Shown piece after piece: positions 1-7,067 of a stretch of DNA of 58,254 bases. The stretch's first letter is position 1, and each line of letters opens with the position of its first letter. The stretch is from an uncultured Verrucomicrobiota bacterium. GTDB lineage: Bacteria; Verrucomicrobiota; Kiritimatiellia; Kiritimatiellales; Tichowtungiaceae. Location of the stretch: NCBI GenBank assembly GCA_903831085.1, contig CAIKWE010000003.1:87468-145721 (forward strand), written 5' to 3'. The notes under the pieces are model-generated. The model worked only from the letters and a program-made list of their open reading frames with translations, had not been told where the DNA came from and did no database searches. A program made the position numbers and the translations under genes.

Positions 1-16
1 CCTCACCCGGCGGATT

Positions 17-127
17 TTTCCAAGGTATGGAAACGTAGACGCGGTGTCCTCACCGCGTTTCCAAGGTTTGGAACTTTTGAACCGCGAATAGACGCAAATG
101 ACCGCAAAATTTTCAATGTTTGGAAAA
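17..127. repeat. Cluster of three TTCCAA palindromes plus a perfect hairpin
   Basis: Three members of the window-wide TTTTCCAA-N3-TTGGAAAA family sit at 17-33, 58-73 and 110-127; the last lacks one C in the left arm. Between the first two is a perfect 8-bp hairpin with a 4-nt loop (ACGCGGTG-TCCT-CACCGCGT, 39-58). The group lies just downstream of the stop codon of the DpnI-like gene. No gene is visible in bases 1-133. Confidence 0.8.
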
Positions 128-133
128 ATGTTG

Positions 134-949
134 TCAGCGGGCCGCGCCCTCAACATCAATTAGTGAATTATCTGACCCCGTTCTCGGTATCAACCAACAA
201 CCACGTTCAACATGAATCAATAGCTCTGCGTCTCTCAAAACTTGAAGTTGTTGGCGGATTTTTTCTCGGACATGACGATTTTCAGGATGCAATCGTTCGA
301 GATAAGGAACAAGCTTGTAAGCGTCATCCGTCGTAAATTCGGTTTTACCAAGCGAGCGGATGGCATTAAGCACATCCAATGTCCATCCCCGCTGTTTGAC
401 AGCGATATCCTTCAACGGTTTTATTTGTAGAAACTTTCGACGCACTTCGTTCGCGGCTACAATTTGACGATTCCTTACCACATAAATCCGTGCCTCAGCG
501 GGGATATTGTTTAGAGAAATATTACAACCAACCCATCCGGCTCTTCTCGCGGTAGGCGAAAGTGGATTTCGTCTAATGATTGCTGATTCAGAAAACGCAA
601 AGCTTGGAACAAGCAGAAGATTCTGAATCTGCCATGATTCTAAATCGTAGTGCATGAAATAAAAGTTTGGTGTTTTATCGTTACGAATGGCCTCTATCAT
701 CGAGGCGAAAGCGCCGTCACTAACCTGATTACCAATTCGCGTTTTTTGCCCTTTAAGCTGATACCAAAACCCACACTTTACGCAGGAAAAGTCACCGACT
801 TTAGTGTTATTGCGCAATCTCGACAGTTTTGGAGAGGAGCAGTTTGGACAATATAGATTATCTTCCGCCCATAATTCGGTTACAACACGGGCGCGCTGAG
901 ACCCGCTACGATAACCCAGCGAAACTTTACTGCACATTGTGATTTGCAT
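134..949 (-). CDS. dpnI: DpnI-family methyl-directed type II restriction endonuclease
   Basis: DpnI cuts GATC only when the adenine is methylated, so it works without a companion methylase and attacks Dam-methylated incoming DNA. The 271-residue product matches my memory of pneumococcal DpnI along its length: a PD-(D/E)XK nuclease domain to about residue 180, then a winged helix. Visible signatures are the zinc-binding cysteines C34, C37, C56 and C59, the motif PTARRAGWVGCNI around residue 135, and KIRQQLQVLRDAELL in the winged helix. The catalytic positions appear as D53, Q64 and K66; the middle acidic residue of DpnI is glutamine here. Composition looks AT-richer than the neighbouring housekeeping genes, suggesting horizontal acquisition. 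The ATG at 949 gives a DpnI-like N-terminus; ATG at 937 is an alternative. No methylase gene is nearby, as expected for this class. Confidence 0.93.
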   Translation of the reverse strand: MQITMCSKVSLGYRSGSQRARVVTELWAEDNLYCPNCSSPKLSRLRNNTKVGDFSCVKCGFWYQLKGQKTRIGNQVSDGAFASMIEAIRNDKTPNFYFMHYDLESWQIQNLLLVPSFAFSESAIIRRNPLSPTARRAGWVGCNISLNNIPAEARIYVVRNRQIVAANEVRRKFLQIKPLKDIAVKQRGWTLDVLNAIRSLGKTEFTTDDAYKLVPYLERLHPENRHVREKIRQQLQVLRDAELLIHVERGCWLIPRTGSDNSLIDVEGAAR

Positions 950-953
950 TGCC

Positions 954-977
954 GGATGCTACATTAGCTGAGCATCC
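954..977. other. Inverted repeat just upstream of the dpnI start
   Basis: GGATGCT (954-960) and AGCATCC (971-977) form a 7-bp stem with a 10-nt loop, ending about 5 bases before the dpnI start codon on the minus strand. It has no U-tract, so it does not look like a terminator. It could cover the ribosome binding site, which is not otherwise evident, or be a protein-binding site. Function is unknown. Confidence 0.35.
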
Positions 978-987
978 AGCTTCAAGC

Positions 988-1401
988 TCACAACAGCAAC
1001 TCCGGCTTTCTACACACATTAAATGCGACTGGATCGTCGAGCTGCATAGACGCAAAACGCTCATCCGGCAAAAACCCAAATTTCAGGAACCACTCAACGA
1101 ACTTGTCTCGCCAAGGATGATCTGTCCAGCCGATAGGTCCGGCATCGAGTCGGAACTGATATTTATCAGCAAGCAGGCAGAGTTCGTTCATCGCCTGAGT
1201 GGCCACACCTCGCCTACGGAGTAGATTGGGAACTTTAATTTCGCCGATGTGAACTACGGTCGGCGCACCACTATCTCTGTTTGGGCTGAGAAGAAGCACT
1301 GCACCGAGTTTCGTTTCAACGGCGAACGCATCAAACTTCGTCCATCGCACTTTCCCAAGCTCTTGGAAAATGAACTCCGATGATTCTAAGTTTGGGTTCA
1401 T
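988..1401 (-). CDS. GNAT-family N-acetyltransferase-like protein
   Basis: This 137-residue protein has the core of a GNAT acetyltransferase. A beta strand leads into the acetyl-CoA-binding loop RRRGVATQAM near residues 62-71, followed by a helix and a late FVEWFLKFGF segment typical of motif B. Substrate cannot be predicted. It lies 38 bases upstream of the DpnI-like gene on the same strand, so the two could be co-transcribed, and it shares the AT-richer look of dpnI. A link to restriction is only positional. The ATG at 1399-1401 is the first in-frame start. Confidence 0.7.
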   Translation of the reverse strand: MNPNLESSEFIFQELGKVRWTKFDAFAVETKLGAVLLLSPNRDSGAPTVVHIGEIKVPNLLRRRGVATQAMNELCLLADKYQFRLDAGPIGWTDHPWRDKFVEWFLKFGFLPDERFASMQLDDPVAFNVCRKPELLL

Positions 1402-1646
1402 TCAAACAATCGATCCATATGCGCAGTTCACAAACAAGATCGTTTTAAATTTTAAGTGAGTTCGCCACCGAATATTCGAACTGAGATCGCCGAATATTTT
1501 GACAACAAAGGAACCAGAAGTTGGAAATTTAACGACCGTCGTGTCGTCCCAAATGCATGGCATCAAGCCGCACAAAGCTAAAGAATAGCGACTCTCACAT
1601 CCAAACCTTGGAAACACTCTGCGCCTTGGCGGCTTTACGCGAGATC
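1402..1646. other. Intergenic region with repeat fragments
   Basis: No convincing gene is seen. It contains a partial palindrome (TCCAAACCTTGGAAA, 1600-1614) and, at about 1617-1646, a fragment with the words TGCGCCTTGGCGGCTTT and GCGAGATCC. A related string in the other orientation occurs near 24279-24330. The fragment abuts the stop codon of the aspartate kinase gene. Confidence 0.5.
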
Positions 1647-2999
1647 CTAAATCCCGAAAAAGGCTTTACCGAGAGCGCGGAGAGCTTTTTCGCGGTCGGC
1701 ATCTTTGACGGCGAACATCATGCTGATTTCCGACGCACCCTGGTTGATCATTTCCAGGTTCACACCGGCGGCGGACATGGCCTGCGTGGCTTTGGCGGCC
1801 ATACCGACCGCATAGTGCATTCCTTCGCCGACCACCATGATCAGCGCAAGTCCGTGTTCGACCAGCACCGCGTCGGGTTTCAGTTCGGCTTTAATGCGGG
1901 CGACAACCTTTTCTTCCCGTGCCGCAGGAAGATTGGCCGACGCCAGAATGACGGACATGTTATCGATCCCTGACGGCGTGTGCTCGAAGGAGATTTTTTC
2001 GTCTTCCAGAATCTGGAGCAGGCGGCGGCCAAAACCGATTTCGCGGTTCATCATGTATTTATCAATGTAAACGGCGCAGAAGCCGGGAGCACTCGAAATG
2101 CCGACCACGGTCCGTTCGCTGGGGGCGCGCTTCGGCACAACCATGGTGCCGGGAGCCGCAGGATTGTTGGTGTTCTTGATGCAGATCGGAATGTTGGCCT
2201 GAACCGCCGGAATGATCGCTTCATCGTGGAAAACGCCGAATCCGGCGTAGGAAAGTTCGCGCATTTCGCGGTAGGTCATGCAGTCGATGGCGGGCGGATT
2301 TTCAATAATGCGCGGATCCATCGAGCAGACCGAATCCACGTCGGTGAAGTTTTCATAAACGTCGGCTTTAACCGCCGCCGCGAGAATCGCGCCGGTAATG
2401 TCCGAGCCGCCGCGCGGGAAAGTCGCCACGTCGCCAGCCTTGGTGACACCGAAAAAGCCGGGAAAAATCACGATTTCCTTGATGTTTTTCAGTGCGGCCA
2501 GTTTCGGATAGGACTCGTCGAGCACCTGCGCGTTGCCGAAGTCGTCGCTCAACAGCATGCCCGCTTCACCGGGGTTGACATACTTGGCGGGGAATCCGGC
2601 CTTGGTGAAGGCCTCGGCGATAGCGCGGGCGGCACAGTCTTCGCCGGCGGCTTTCATGGCGTCCATAAACTGGGCGTCGTTTTTGCCGCGGCCTTTAATG
2701 CGTCCGCGCAGATCGGCTTCGATAGTTTTGATCACCGCCTCCGGCAGTTTCAGGTCGCGCTGAATTTCGGCGTAGCGATTCACCACCGCCATCAGGTCGG
2801 TCTCAAAATCTTTTCCGGCGATCACGGTGTTCGCCAAAGCGATCAGCAGGTCGGTGACCTTGGTGTCGGCTTTATTGCGTTTGCCCGGCGCGGAAACCAC
2901 CACAATGCGGCGGTCGGCGTCAGCCGTGACAATTTTTACAATCTTCGAAATCTGTTCTGCGTTGGCGACGGATGTCCCGCCGAATTTCACTACTTTCAT
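1647..2999 (-). CDS. lysC: Aspartate kinase
   Basis: Phosphorylates L-aspartate with ATP, the first step toward lysine, threonine, methionine and diaminopimelate. The 450-residue product opens with the family signature KVVKFGGTSVANAEQ. A kinase domain fills roughly residues 1-290, with FPRGGSDITGAILAAA near the middle, and paired ACT domains at the C-terminus end in GASEISMMFAVK. The true start is the ATG at 2999; a longer open frame to 3146 has no family similarity upstream of that methionine and runs through a repeat. It follows homoserine dehydrogenase on the same strand with 85 bases between, so the two probably form one unit. The ACT domains imply end-product inhibition; lysine or threonine cannot be chosen from sequence alone. 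Confidence 0.95.
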   Translation of the reverse strand: MKVVKFGGTSVANAEQISKIVKIVTADADRRIVVVSAPGKRNKADTKVTDLLIALANTVIAGKDFETDLMAVVNRYAEIQRDLKLPEAVIKTIEADLRGRIKGRGKNDAQFMDAMKAAGEDCAARAIAEAFTKAGFPAKYVNPGEAGMLLSDDFGNAQVLDESYPKLAALKNIKEIVIFPGFFGVTKAGDVATFPRGGSDITGAILAAAVKADVYENFTDVDSVCSMDPRIIENPPAIDCMTYREMRELSYAGFGVFHDEAIIPAVQANIPICIKNTNNPAAPGTMVVPKRAPSERTVVGISSAPGFCAVYIDKYMMNREIGFGRRLLQILEDEKISFEHTPSGIDNMSVILASANLPAAREEKVVARIKAELKPDAVLVEHGLALIMVVGEGMHYAVGMAAKATQAMSAAGVNLEMINQGASEISMMFAVKDADREKALRALGKAFFGI

Positions 3000-3010
3000 T
3001 TTAATCCCCG

Positions 3011-3079
3011 TTAACCACGGAATACACCGAATACACTGAATGGAACCTTTTCCGTGTTTTCCGTGTGTTCTGTGGTGAA
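3011..3079. repeat. Inverted-repeat element between hom and lysC
   Basis: The left arm (3011-3036, beginning TTAACCACGGAATACACC) is an imperfect inverted copy of the right arm (3054-3079, ending GTGTGTTCTGTGGTGAA). Similar CCACGGAATACACC strings occur between genes in many bacterial genomes. It fills nearly the whole hom-lysC spacer and could form a long stem in the transcript. Confidence 0.7.
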
Positions 3080-3084
3080 TTTTT

Positions 3085-4368
3085 TTATTCAAAATCCTCA
3101 ATAGCCATGCGGACGGGTTTGCCGTCCACCACATCCAGCCGCTCAATCTCTTCCATCGCGGCGGCGTAATCCTTTTCCAGCGCTTTGTGGGTCAGAAACA
3201 CTACCGGCACCTGCTCGCCCGCGTTCTGTTCCTTCTGAATCATCGACGCGATGCTGATCTTGTTTTTGCCGAGCACATGCGCGACCTGCGCGATCACATC
3301 GGGCTGATCCTTCAGCGACAGCCGCAGATAACAGCGAATCAAAATATTTTTCGGATCGCACACCGGCAGAGCCTTGTGCTTCAGCAGCCAATCACTGCAT
3401 CCGCCCTTGCCCGCCGCCGCTTCCATGATGTCGCCGATCACCGCGCTGGCGGTCGGCAGACGGCCCGCGCCGCGCCCGTAATACAGGGTGCTGCCGACAA
3501 TGTCGCCGTCCACAAAGACCGCGTTGTACGCATCGTGCACTTCCGCCAACAGGTGCTTTTTCTGCACCAGCGACGGCTCGACGCGCATTTCGATTTCGCC
3601 GTTCACCTCGCGGATGACGGCCAGCATTTTAATCCGGTAGCCCAGCTCACCGGCGTATTCGATTTCGCGGTGTGACAGTCCGCGGATGCCTTCAATGGTG
3701 AACGCATCCATCGAAACCGGCGCGCCATAAGCGAGCGAAGCCAGCACGACCGCTTTATGGGCAGTGTCAATGCCGTCGATATCGAGATCCGGCGGGGTTT
3801 CGGCATAGCCCAGCTTCTGGGCGTCGGCCAGCGCCGCGTCAAAATCGAGACCTTCGCGCTCCATGCGGGTCAGGATGTAATTGCAGGTTCCGTTCAAAAT
3901 GCCGTACATGCTCTTGATCTTGTTGCCGACCAGGCCGTCGCGCAGAGCACGCAGCACCGGAATGCCGCCGCCGACGCTAGCTTCAAAGTAAAGCCCCGCC
4001 CCGCTCTTCGCGGAAGCTTCGAACAGCTCACGACCGGCTTCGGCCAAAAGCGCCTTGTTGGCGGTCACGACCGGTTTACCGTTCTTGAGCGCCCGCAGTA
4101 CAAAATCCTTGGCGACCTTGACGCCGCCGATCAGCTCGACGATCACATCAATTTCGGGGTCGTTAATCACGGAAAGCGCGTCGGTCGTCAGAAGTGATTT
4201 ATCCACTTTGACGCCGCGGTCGGTTTTGATGTCGAGATCGGCGATTTTTCCAATGACTGGAAAAAGCCCGGTGCGCTGCGCCATCAGTTCGCCGTTTTTG
4301 AGGATGCCCTCAACCACGCCCGCGCCGACCGTGCCGAATCCCAGAATTCCGATTTTGATTTTCTTCAT
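3085..4368 (-). CDS. hom: Homoserine dehydrogenase
   Basis: Reduces aspartate semialdehyde to homoserine using NAD(P)H, the branch toward threonine and methionine. The 427-residue protein has the N-terminal Rossmann motif GILGFGTVGAGVV, the NKALLAEAG segment, and the catalytic-domain signature around GILNGTCNYILTRM and DAQKLGYAE, with a C-terminal ACT domain (about residues 345-427). This is the standard bacterial layout. ATG 4368 has a good ribosome binding site (AAGGA, 6-base spacer). An in-frame TTTTCCAG-type palindrome (4245-4265) encodes the LFPVIGK stretch near residue 36. It lies upstream of lysC in the same orientation. Confidence 0.96.
   Translation of the reverse strand: MKKIKIGILGFGTVGAGVVEGILKNGELMAQRTGLFPVIGKIADLDIKTDRGVKVDKSLLTTDALSVINDPEIDVIVELIGGVKVAKDFVLRALKNGKPVVTANKALLAEAGRELFEASAKSGAGLYFEASVGGGIPVLRALRDGLVGNKIKSMYGILNGTCNYILTRMEREGLDFDAALADAQKLGYAETPPDLDIDGIDTAHKAVVLASLAYGAPVSMDAFTIEGIRGLSHREIEYAGELGYRIKMLAVIREVNGEIEMRVEPSLVQKKHLLAEVHDAYNAVFVDGDIVGSTLYYGRGAGRLPTASAVIGDIMEAAAGKGGCSDWLLKHKALPVCDPKNILIRCYLRLSLKDQPDVIAQVAHVLGKNKISIASMIQKEQNAGEQVPVVFLTHKALEKDYAAAMEEIERLDVVDGKPVRMAIEDFE
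4245..4265. repeat. TTCCAA palindrome inside hom
   Basis: TTTTTCCAATGACTGGAAAAA (21 bases here, one arm mismatch) is read in frame on the minus strand as FPVIGK in the N-terminal domain of homoserine dehydrogenase. Confidence 0.7.
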
Positions 4369-4585
4369 AAAATGTCCTTCGGACAGACTTCAGTCCTCAG
4401 ACTTGAGACTTCAGGGTAAAATCCCTGCGGTCTGACGCCTGCGGCCTGCGGCCTTTTTAATGAGCGCAAACATTACCTCAAACCCGTTGAAGCTCAAGGC
4501 GAAAGCCGGATTTTCCAAGGGTTGGAAAAATATTTCCGTTTTTTTCCAATGGTTGAAAAAAACAGATTCTGGTATATCTGCCGGT
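4369..4585. other. Intergenic region with two palindromes upstream of the TA pair
   Basis: Bases 4385-4455 hold short overlapping direct and inverted words such as CAGACTTCAG and GCCTGCGGCC with no coding character. Two palindromes follow: TTTTCCAAGGGTTGGAAAAA at 4511-4530 and TTTTTCCAATGGTTGAAAAA at 4541-4560. They end about 25 bases before the antitoxin start and could act as operator sites, though the same palindrome occurs widely elsewhere. Confidence 0.6.
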
Positions 4586-4801
4586 ATGACAACACTGGCA
4601 ATTGACAAGATGACTGTCGCCGAAAAACTTTGGGCAATGGAACAGCTTTGGGACGACTTCTGCCGCCAGGCCGAACCTATGCAGTCGCCGGACTGGCACC
4701 GCGACGTTCTTCTGATCCGCGAAGAACAGGTGAAATACGGGACTTCAAGCTTCTTGGACTGGTCTGAAGCCAAAAAACGGATACAGGATCACACATCGTG
4801 A
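4586..4801 (+). CDS. Antitoxin of a type II toxin-antitoxin module (addiction module component)
   Basis: A 71-residue acidic protein with a short N-terminal helix-rich segment (VAEKLWAMEQLWDDF) and an ERxxQVKYG-like stretch (REEQVKYGTSSFLDWSEAKKRI). This resembles the putative addiction module component family that accompanies RelE/ParE toxins. The start chosen is ATG 4586; an upstream ATG at 4460 would read through two palindromes and add 42 unlikely residues. Its stop overlaps the toxin start by four bases (GTGA), so translation is probably coupled. By analogy it would bind and neutralise the toxin and repress its own promoter. Confidence 0.8.
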   Translation: MTTLAIDKMTVAEKLWAMEQLWDDFCRQAEPMQSPDWHRDVLLIREEQVKYGTSSFLDWSEAKKRIQDHTS

Positions 4802-5088
4802 AAGTCCAAATTCTGCCTCAAGCCGAGCAGGATCTGATTGACGGTTTTTATTTCTACGAAATGCAGCAGGCTGGACTGGGCAGATATTTTCTCGACGCAC
4901 TGTTTTCAGAAATTGAATCTCTCGAATTTTTCGGCGGCATTCATGCAAAGGTTTTCAACCATCACCGCCTGCTTGCCAAACGGTTTCCGTTCGCTGTCTA
5001 TTATCGGGCAACCGATGAATATATTCAGATTTACGCTGTTCTGGACTGCCGCCGGAATCCGGCATGGATTCATGACCGGTTGCATTGA
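4798..5088 (+). CDS. RelE/ParE-family toxin
   Basis: A 96-residue protein with the RelE/ParE fold pattern: QILPQAEQDLIDGFYFYE at the start, a helix with a LFSEIESL segment, and the closing strands RFPFAVYYRATDEYIQIYAVLDCRRNP followed by a short basic tail. RelE members cut mRNA on the ribosome, while ParE members poison gyrase. The sequence alone does not decide between them, although the final R-x-P-x-W segment is common in the ParE/RelE plasmid-stabilisation group. The start is GTG 4798, overlapping the antitoxin stop. A TTCCAA palindrome begins one base after the stop codon. Confidence 0.85.
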   Translation: MKVQILPQAEQDLIDGFYFYEMQQAGLGRYFLDALFSEIESLEFFGGIHAKVFNHHRLLAKRFPFAVYYRATDEYIQIYAVLDCRRNPAWIHDRLH

Positions 5089-5107
5089 TTTTCCAAACAT
5101 TGGAAAA
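5089..5107. repeat. TTCCAA palindrome after the toxin gene
   Basis: A perfect TTTTCCAA-ACA-TTGGAAAA copy starts directly after the toxin stop codon, so the toxin-antitoxin pair has family members on both sides. Confidence 0.8.
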
Positions 5108-5169
5108 GTTGAAACTTGCGTGGCGGAAGCGGATCGGTACGATGGACGGCTCATTTAAGGAGTTAGCCC

Positions 5170-6585
5170 ATGAAGATCAATCCGTCCCCCAGCTACAGTA
5201 TCGATCTGACCGTTAAATCGCCCCTCGCCCGCGCGGCGCTCGAAAAACTCATTATTGCCGCCGAAGGCGTGCCCGCCCTTTCCGAAGGCGTCGCCAGCCC
5301 GTTCCGCTTTGTCGTCAACTGCCGCAGCAGCGAGCACCAGCAGGAAATTATCCAGGCTTTGGAAGCCTCCAAAAACACCTGCGTGGTTTCCGCTGAGGAA
5401 ATCACCTTCCGCTCGCACATCGGCGGCAAGATTGAAGTGACGAGCAAACTCGACCTGACCGCCAAAGGCGCGCTGGCGATCGCCTACACGCCGGGCGTCG
5501 GCCGCGTCTGCATGGCGATCAACGAAAACGTCGCCCGCGCCGATGCGCTGACCGTTAAAAAGAATATGGTGGCGGTCGTCTCCGACGGCACAGCGGTACT
5601 CGGCCTCGGCGATATCGGCCCGGAAGCCGGTATGCCGGTGATGGAAGGCAAGGCGATGCTGTTCAAGGAATTCGGCGGCGTGGACGCCTTCCCGATCTGT
5701 CTGGCGACCAAAGACACCGAGGAAATCATCCGCACCGTAAAACTGCTGGCACCGACTTTCGGCGGCATCAATCTGGAAGATATTTCCGCGCCGCGCTGTT
5801 TTGAAATTGAAGAGCGGCTCAAGGCAGAACTTGATATTCCGGTGTTTCACGACGACCAGCACGGCACGGCCGTGGTTTCGCTGGCGGCGCTTTATAACGC
5901 GCTCAAGATCACCGGCAAAAAAATGGAAAATCTGAAAGTGGTCGTCAACGGCGTCGGCGCGGCCGGCGTGGCCTGTTCGAAAATTCTGCTGGCGGCGGGT
6001 GTAAAAAACCTGATCGGTTTTGACCGCACCGGCGCGATCTACCGCGGACGCAAAGACGGTATGAATTCCGTCAAGGAATGGTTTGCCCAGAATACCAACC
6101 CCGACAACGAACAGGGAACGCTGAGCGAGTCCTTAAAAGGTGCCGATCTGTTCCTCGGTGTTTCCGCGCCGGGCTGCATCACTGCCGACGATGTGAAAAA
6201 TATGGCCAGAGACCCGATTGTTTTCGCGATGGCCAATCCGATTCCGGAAATTATGCCGGAGGTCGCCAAGCCGTGGGCGCGCATCATGGCGACCGGCCGT
6301 TCGGATTATCCGAACCAGATCAACAACGTGCTCTGTTTCCCCGGCATCTTCAAAGGCGCCCTGCGCTGCCGCGCCAGCGCGATCAGCGAAGGGATGAAAC
6401 TGGCCGCGGCCCGCGCGATCGCCGATCTGGTTTCCGCCGACGAGCTTTGCGAGGAATTTATCATCCCGTCGGTCTTTGACCGGCGCGTGGGCGATGCGGT
6501 GGCGGATGAAGTGGAACGTGTGGCGCGCGCCGAATGTCTCGCCCGCGAAGTGATCGACAGCAAGACGCTCTACACGCTCCGCTGA
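5170..6585 (+). CDS. NAD-dependent malic enzyme with N-terminal ACT-like domain
   Basis: Oxidatively decarboxylates malate to pyruvate and CO2. The 471-residue protein has a small ACT-like domain at about residues 5-80. A malic enzyme core follows, recognised by AYTPGVGRVCMAI, the VSDGTAVLGLGDIGPEAGMPVMEGK signature region, the FHDDQHGTA motif that supplies metal ligands, the NAD-binding VNGVGAAGVACSKILL, and MANPIPEIMPE. The ACT-fused short form is common in bacteria and may be regulated by an amino acid. A strong Shine-Dalgarno AAGGAG (5157-5162) precedes ATG 5170. It converges on, and overlaps by 16 bases, the 3' end of the Hpt gene. Confidence 0.93.
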   Translation: MKINPSPSYSIDLTVKSPLARAALEKLIIAAEGVPALSEGVASPFRFVVNCRSSEHQQEIIQALEASKNTCVVSAEEITFRSHIGGKIEVTSKLDLTAKGALAIAYTPGVGRVCMAINENVARADALTVKKNMVAVVSDGTAVLGLGDIGPEAGMPVMEGKAMLFKEFGGVDAFPICLATKDTEEIIRTVKLLAPTFGGINLEDISAPRCFEIEERLKAELDIPVFHDDQHGTAVVSLAALYNALKITGKKMENLKVVVNGVGAAGVACSKILLAAGVKNLIGFDRTGAIYRGRKDGMNSVKEWFAQNTNPDNEQGTLSESLKGADLFLGVSAPGCITADDVKNMARDPIVFAMANPIPEIMPEVAKPWARIMATGRSDYPNQINNVLCFPGIFKGALRCRASAISEGMKLAAARAIADLVSADELCEEFIIPSVFDRRVGDAVADEVERVARAECLAREVIDSKTLYTLR

Positions 6586-6938
6586 TTTTTGGCGATAAAG
6601 TCGCGGGCCCAGCGGATCAGTTCTCTACTGAGAAATTCACAGCGCTCTTTCTGACCGGCTTCGTGTGTCAGCTCGACTTCCTGCGCCAGCACGGAAATCT
6701 CAGGCAGTCCCATCGTGCCGCCCATTCCCTTAATGGAGTGCGCCGCCACGTGAGTTTTCTTTTTATTAGAAGTGTCCAGACCGGACCGCAGATCGGTGGA
6801 CAGCCGATCAAGTTCTTCGCAGAAAGCGGCGAGCAGTTCATCGTCCATCTCAAAATCTTCCACCTCGAACCGGCCGATCCGCCCGTCCAGATCAGGAACC
6901 AGCTTGCGAACCATCTCGATTGCCCGTTCGATTACCAT
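6570..6938 (-). CDS. Hpt-domain histidine phosphotransfer protein
   Basis: A single-domain protein of 122 residues (134 if the GTG at 6974 is used) carrying the histidine phosphotransfer signature AAHSIKGMGGTMGLPEISVLAQEVE; the histidine of HSIKG is the expected phosphorylation site. Such proteins shuttle phosphate between a hybrid kinase and a response regulator. No partner lies beside it, but the large sensor kinase cluster at 44540-57962 is in the same window. ATG 6938 is preferred because AGGGG lies 8 bases upstream; the GTG has no clear ribosome binding site. Confidence 0.85.
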   Translation of the reverse strand: MVIERAIEMVRKLVPDLDGRIGRFEVEDFEMDDELLAAFCEELDRLSTDLRSGLDTSNKKKTHVAAHSIKGMGGTMGLPEISVLAQEVELTHEAGQKERCEFLSRELIRWARDFIAKNQRSV

Positions 6939-7067
6939 AACCTCATCCCCTGTGTTCAGGCGTATTATAGCCACTTTAAGCCCGCAGACGCAAACCTTTC
7001 GCCCGCTTCCGAAATCAAAATCAAGGTGTTGAAGAAGGTGCCGAGTTGAGACAGTATAGCACTCCAG

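Noticed and set aside
134-1401. A complete restriction-modification system at the left end
   Set aside because: No methylase is present. The nuclease belongs to the DpnI class, which cuts methylated sites and has no need of one; the neighbouring gene is an acetyltransferase.
1402-1617. A 71-codon minus-strand open frame between the acetyltransferase and lysC genes
   Set aside because: No ribosome binding site, no similarity pattern, and it runs into a palindrome fragment.
3000-3146. N-terminal extension of aspartate kinase to 3146
   Set aside because: The extra 49 residues are encoded by an inverted repeat and the end of hom; the kinase signature begins at the methionine at 2999.
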